64,000 nucleotides of DNA from Streptomyces sp. NRRL S-118 (lineage in GTDB: Bacteria; Actinomycetota; Actinomycetes; Streptomycetales; Streptomycetaceae), in contig NZ_KL591005.1 in the NCBI RefSeq assembly GCF_000716335.1, positions 30,717-94,716 on the forward strand. Reading direction: 5' to 3'. This document shows, piece after piece, positions 60,087 through 64,000 of this stretch. Numbering within the stretch: the stretch's first letter is position 1; every line of letters begins with the position of its first letter. The position numbers and the translations under genes were made by a program. A model generated the notes under the pieces. The model saw only the letters and a program-made list of their open reading frames with translations, ran no database searches and was not told the origin of the DNA.

Positions 60087-62432
60087 ATGAGATCTCGTCG
60101 GGTTTGGGGCACCGCCGCCGCCGTCGCGGCCGGCCTGTCCGGGGTGCTGGTGTTCCAGGGGGTGACCGGCGCGGGTGATGCCGGCACCGAGGACGACGCG
60201 AAGGGCGGACCGGTCCCGGCCGACGTGCGCAGCGCCGGGCTGGAGACCAGCGCCGACGGGCGCAGCGCGACGCTGGGACAGCGGGACGCAGAAACGTTCA
60301 GCCTGCTCGGTGTGACGTGGACCGACCCCGAGGCCCGCATCAAGGGCCAGGTCCAGGCCCGTACCCGCAGCTCGGAATCCGGCACGTGGGGACGCTGGGT
60401 GACGCTGGACGGCGACAGCGGGCAGGGCGAGTCCGGTGCCGAGCGCGGTGGCACGGAGCCTGCCTGGGTCGGCCCCTCGAACGGGGTTGAGGTCCGGGTC
60501 ACCGCGGGTGGCGCGGGCGGCGGGAAGCTGCCCGCCGGGCTCAAGCTGCACATGATCGACCCCGGCAAGGGCACCGTGCAGGACCAGGGCTCGTCCCAGG
60601 CACTGGGCGGCCCCGGGCCGCGGGGCGGAGCGGCCGCCATGGCACCGGCGGCGTTCGCCCTGGAGACCGCGGAACCTTCCGCCTCCGGTGAGCCCTCGCC
60701 CTCCGACCCGGTGCCGTCCGAGCCGGCGCCCAGCGAGCCCGCGCCGTCCGAGCCGGCCCCCTCCGAGCCCGCGACCGGCGAGCCGACCCCGTCGCAGCCC
60801 GAGCCGTCGCCGAGCTCCGCGTCCCCGTCGCCGTCCGCGTCCGCCTCCACGAGCCCGAGCCCGGGCACCAGCCCGAGCGCGACGTCCACCCTGCCGCCCG
60901 CGCCGCCGTCGACGATGCCGCGGCCGGCCGTCACCTCCCGCGCGCAGTGGGGGGCCGACGAGTCCATCAGCCCGGAGGAGCCCGGCTACCTCCCCGGCGG
61001 CAAGGTCAAGGCGGTCGTGGTGCACCACACCGCCGAGTCCAACGCGTACACCTGCGCCGACGGCCCGGCCATGGTGCGCGGCATCTACGCGTACCACGTC
61101 AAGACGCTCGGCTGGAAGGACATCGGGTACAACTTCCTCGTCGACCGGTGCGGCGTGGTCTACGAGGGCCGCAAGGGCGGCATCGACCGGCCCGTGATGG
61201 GCGCCCACGCCTACGGCTTCAACAGCGAGACCACCGGCATCTCCGTCCTCGGCACCTACACCGACGCCGCGCCGCCGCAGGCCGCGATGGCCTCCGTGGC
61301 ACGGGTCGCCGCCTGGAAGCTCGGCCAGTACGGGGTGGACCCGACCGGCACCACCACCCTCACCGCGGGTGCGGCCGGCACCAACTACTTCGGCAAGTCC
61401 TGGGCCAAGGACGCCCAGCTGAGCTTCCCGACGATCCACGGCCACCGCGACGGCTACAACACCCAGTGCCCGGGCAACGCCTTCTACGCACAGCTGCCGA
61501 CCCTGCGCACCTGGGCGGGCGGCCCGGTCTCCGGCCTGACGATCACCACGGTCAGCGCGCCGAAGTCCGGTACGACGCACTACACCAGGTCGGCGCTGAC
61601 GGTGGGCTGGTCGGCGACCACGCCGTCGTCCCTCGTCAAGGGCTACGAGCTGCTGGTCGACGGCAAGCCCGCCGCGGCCGTGGGGGGCACCGCCACCTCG
61701 GCGTCGGCGAACCTGGCCGTCGGCACCCACAGCGTCGCCGTCCGCGCCACGCACCAGTCGGGCAGGACCTCGACCAGCGCCGCCGTCACCGTGGTCGCCG
61801 AGACCACAGCGCCCACCTTCACCACCAGGCCGACGCTGGCCCTGCGCGCCGGGACCGTGAACACGGCGGCCGTCCCGGTCACCCTGTCCTGGAAGGCCGC
61901 GGACAACGCCGCCCTGAAGAACGTCCGGCTGACCGCCCCGGTCGCCGCCACGTACGCGGCCACCACCACGAGCGCCGCGACGACCGCCAAGTCCGGTGTG
62001 GCCACGGCCTGGAACATGACCGCGTACGACGTCGCCGGCAACACCGGCTCCTCCTCCGCCACCTACACGCCGGTGATCCTCCAGGAGACCTCGGCGGTCA
62101 AGTCCGGTACCTGGGCGGCCAAGTCGTCCACGAGCTACCTCGGCGGCAAGTCGTACTCCAGCGGCACCAAGGGCGCGGCCCTGACGTGGACCTTCACCGG
62201 CCGCTCGGCCTCCTGGGTCGTGTCGCGGGCGTCCACGTCCGGCCAGGCGTACGTCTACGTGGACGGCGTGAAGGTGGCGACGGTCGACCTGAAGTCCAGC
62301 ACCACGAAGTACCGTGACGCGATCTGGACCAAGACCTGGGCGAGCAGCGCCAAGCACACGGTGAAGATCGTGGTGGTGGGCACGTCCGGCCGCCCGACGG
62401 TCACCACCGACGGACTGGTCTACATCAAGTAG
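60087..62432 (+). CDS. Secreted peptidoglycan-recognition-type N-acetylmuramoyl-L-alanine amidase
   Basis: 781 residues. Signal peptide (RRVWGTAAAVAAGLSGVLVFQG), an N-terminal extracellular region, then a Pro/Ser/Glu-rich linker with PSEPA repeats at ~205-275. The amidase_2/PGRP domain (AVTSRAQWGADESISP, VVVHHTAESN, GYNFLVDRCGVVYEGR, TIHGHRDGYNTQCPGN) contains zinc His and Cys ligands. Two Ig-like beta domains and a C-terminal beta-sandwich follow. It hydrolyses the stem amide of peptidoglycan. ATG 60087 follows GAAGGG; GTG 60027 is less likely. Confidence 0.93.
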   Translation: MRSRRVWGTAAAVAAGLSGVLVFQGVTGAGDAGTEDDAKGGPVPADVRSAGLETSADGRSATLGQRDAETFSLLGVTWTDPEARIKGQVQARTRSSESGTWGRWVTLDGDSGQGESGAERGGTEPAWVGPSNGVEVRVTAGGAGGGKLPAGLKLHMIDPGKGTVQDQGSSQALGGPGPRGGAAAMAPAAFALETAEPSASGEPSPSDPVPSEPAPSEPAPSEPAPSEPATGEPTPSQPEPSPSSASPSPSASASTSPSPGTSPSATSTLPPAPPSTMPRPAVTSRAQWGADESISPEEPGYLPGGKVKAVVVHHTAESNAYTCADGPAMVRGIYAYHVKTLGWKDIGYNFLVDRCGVVYEGRKGGIDRPVMGAHAYGFNSETTGISVLGTYTDAAPPQAAMASVARVAAWKLGQYGVDPTGTTTLTAGAAGTNYFGKSWAKDAQLSFPTIHGHRDGYNTQCPGNAFYAQLPTLRTWAGGPVSGLTITTVSAPKSGTTHYTRSALTVGWSATTPSSLVKGYELLVDGKPAAAVGGTATSASANLAVGTHSVAVRATHQSGRTSTSAAVTVVAETTAPTFTTRPTLALRAGTVNTAAVPVTLSWKAADNAALKNVRLTAPVAATYAATTTSAATTAKSGVATAWNMTAYDVAGNTGSSSATYTPVILQETSAVKSGTWAAKSSTSYLGGKSYSSGTKGAALTWTFTGRSASWVVSRASTSGQAYVYVDGVKVATVDLKSSTTKYRDAIWTKTWASSAKHTVKIVVVGTSGRPTVTTDGLVYIK

Positions 62433-62455
62433 GGACACGCGCAGCGCCGGAAGAT

Positions 62456-62487
62456 GACGCCGGAGGGCCTCGTGGCCTTCCGGCGTC
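62456..62487 (+). terminator. Hairpin terminator after the amidase gene
   Basis: GACGCCGGAGGGCC (62456-62469) and GGCCTTCCGGCGTC (62474-62487) pair with one G-T type mismatch around TCGT. It begins 24 bases after the amidase stop. Confidence 0.8.
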
Positions 62488-62764
62488 GTCGTGTGATGAG
62501 CCGCGTGCGGTTCCTCCCGTACACGCAGCGCCTGCCGGCGTCGCGGCGTGCCGGAGGAGCGCCGCGGCCACGGCGCCCGCGGGGCGCCGAGCCTCCTCTG
62601 GGGTGCGAGGTGCTGCGGGAGCACGCGGCGGAGCGGATCGTGGAGCCGGGACGCGGCACATCGGCCCGGCCGCGCGGAGCCCGCTGATCCACGGCTTCCG
62701 CCCCTGCGACGGTCCGTCGTCCCGGGGCCGGCCGCGGCCGTCCGCTCGGAGAGGGCCGGCCGGG

Positions 62765-63229
62765 TCAGCGCAGCCGCAGGGTGAGGACCAGATGGTTGCC
62801 TTCCTTCGGCCGTCCCGGGTCCGGGAGCCAGCCGTGGCGGGCGTAGAAGGATCGGGCGCGCGCGTTGTGCTCGAAGACCTCCAGGCGGGCCGTGGCCACT
62901 CCCGCGTCCCGCCACGCCGCCACGCACGCCGCGTGCAGCTCCGTGCCGATGCCGTGGCGCCAGTGGACGGGGGCGACGTGGAGCTGCGTCAGCGTCATGA
63001 CGCCGCCGGCCGGCCGGAACGCCGCGACGCCCGCCACCTCGCCGTCGCGCTCGGCGCACAGCACTCCGCCGCGCCCGACGGCGGCCGTCCAGCCCGCGCG
63101 CGTCCGGGCGAGCTCCGCCGGTCCGTCGTAGGCGTCCGGCGGGAGGTGGCCGCGGTAGTAGGTGGCGCGGGCCTCGCGGTGGAGCGCGGCGATGGCGTCG
63201 AGGTCGTCGGCGGTGGCGTGACGGATCAT
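62765..63229 (-). CDS. GNAT-family N-acetyltransferase
   Basis: 154 residues. Acetyl-CoA binding pattern LTQLHVAPVHWRHGIGTELHAACVAAW, followed by LEVFEHNARARSFYARHGW. Acceptor unknown. ATG 63229 overlaps the end of the degenerate AraC frame by ATGA, a trace of former coupling. The ~275 bases downstream (62490-62764) contain nothing I can support. Confidence 0.9.
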   Translation of the reverse strand: MIRHATADDLDAIAALHREARATYYRGHLPPDAYDGPAELARTRAGWTAAVGRGGVLCAERDGEVAGVAAFRPAGGVMTLTQLHVAPVHWRHGIGTELHAACVAAWRDAGVATARLEVFEHNARARSFYARHGWLPDPGRPKEGNHLVLTLRLR

Positions 63230-63557
63230 GCAGCGGAGGACGCCGGGGGGCCGCCGGGGGTTGCCGGCCGGCCGAAGGCTGCGTGCCGGCGCTCCGGAGG
63301 GCCCGGGCGGCCGCCGGGCCGCCGCCGACGGGGCCCCGGGCCGGCCGGCCCCGCGGGTGCCGTGCCCGCGTGCTCACGCCGAGCGGTGCGGTAGGCGCGG
63401 GGCGAGGCGGTGCGGCGCACCAGGTGCTTCCGCAGCGAGTCGCGGTGCCGGGGCCACGGGCGCGGGCGACCTGGTCCATGGGCAGCCGGGTGGTCCCCAG
63501 CAGTTCCCCGGCGCGTTCGACGCGCTGGTGGAGCAGCCGCTGGAGGGGGCTCCCGTC
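63226..63557 (-). pseudogene. Remnant of an AraC-family regulator C-terminal domain, frameshifted
   Basis: On the minus strand, SPLQRLLHQRVERAGELL and TRLPMDQVARA match the second helix-turn-helix of GlxA-type AraC regulators. A one-base shift then moves the remaining SLRKHLVRRTASPRAYRTA into another frame (near 63425-63445). Nothing upstream of 63557 continues the protein; the opposite strand there reads as an unrelated transporter end. I read it as the degraded 3' part of a regulator. The last ~50 codons before the stop at 63226 are low-complexity. Confidence 0.6.
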
Positions 63558-63690
63558 GCGGACGGGTTCGTGGCGGGCATGAGGGCGGCCCTCGTGGTGA
63601 GCGCCGCCCTCATGGGGGTGGTCACGATCGCGGCGTTCCGGCTCCGGCCGTCCGCTTCCGGTACGGAGCCGGCGCCGGGCCGGTACGCGC
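63547..63690 (+). pseudogene. Possible fragment of an MFS (DHA2-type) transporter C-terminus
   Basis: On the plus strand a frame reads GAPVADGFVAGMRAALVV then SAALMGVVTIAAFRLRPSAS, which resembles the last transmembrane helix and end of EmrB/QacA-type transporters. It begins almost exactly where the AraC remnant on the other strand ends. The match is short, so this remains tentative. Confidence 0.35.
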
Positions 63691-63744
63691 CTGGCCGTGC
63701 CGCCGGTCCCGCGGGGCCGGCGGCACGGGGAACCGGTGGCGCGG

Positions 63745-64000
<256 letters not shown>

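Noticed and set aside
60048-63479. A 1143-codon minus-strand frame across the PGRP amidase
   Set aside because: No family-like sequence; it only captures the AraC-like fragment at its start. The plus strand encodes a complete secreted amidase.

Overview
The window is a high-GC actinobacterial chromosome segment, almost certainly Streptomyces. Codon third positions are nearly all G/C, GTG starts are common, RBS spacing is short, and many gene pairs overlap by ATGA, GTGA or TGATG. The order of markers (tyrS, moaA, acetate symporter, subtilase, Pit transporter, cobalamin genes, ectABCD) matches what I remember of the S. coelicolor core arm, so most of this is conserved chromosome rather than an island. 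I saw no tRNA, rRNA, CRISPR array, insertion sequence or phage gene.

Layout. 1-5.5 kb: possible tldD tail, tldE, tyrS, small membrane and zinc-type proteins, and moaA. 5.4-10.7 kb: DUF485/acetate-type symporter operon, secreted subtilase and a CoA transferase. 10.7-16 kb: a wrecked NACHT-LRR NTPase, a VIT1-type transporter and a large RING-finger protein with a TerD-like region. 16-21 kb: exonuclease, zinc protein, SURF1, GH15 glycosidase and a divergent SDR. 21.2-24.5 kb: an Asp23/Gls24 envelope-stress operon with a divergent companion gene. 24.5-31.2 kb: enoyl-CoA hydratase, small HTH protein, ABC-F ATPase, VOC protein, an unknown protein and an alpha/beta hydrolase. 31.8-34.3 kb: class II aldolase and a phosphate transporter under a PHO box. 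34.4-42.8 kb: a cobalamin riboswitch followed by cobD, cobQ, a fused chelatase ATPase, cobO, cobB, a CbiG/CobE-like gene and cobC. 42.8-45.8 kb: an intact NACHT NTPase. 45.9-49 kb: a small LAETG sortase-type protein divergent from an iron-box operon pairing an Ntn acylase with a siderophore-type acyltransferase. 49-52.3 kb: amidohydrolase, aminotransferase and a LysR regulator. 52.8-56.0 kb: ectABCD (ectoine and hydroxyectoine). 56.2-59.8 kb: old-yellow-enzyme reductase with divergent MarR regulator and paired operators, class V aminotransferase and DsbA/FrnE-type protein. 60-64 kb: secreted PGRP amidase, GNAT, a patch of gene remnants, and the 3' end of an aldehyde dehydrogenase.

Regulation is unusually legible: a B12 riboswitch, a PHO box, an iron box, a MarR operator pair, several uncharacterised palindromes, and strong GC hairpin terminators. 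The most interesting items are the two NACHT NTPases (one intact, one with an internal deletion), the RING plus TerD-like protein, the iron-controlled acylase/acyltransferase pair, and a recurring pattern in which gene ends are locally duplicated, twice together with the same short GC palindrome (1-153 and 56013-56124).
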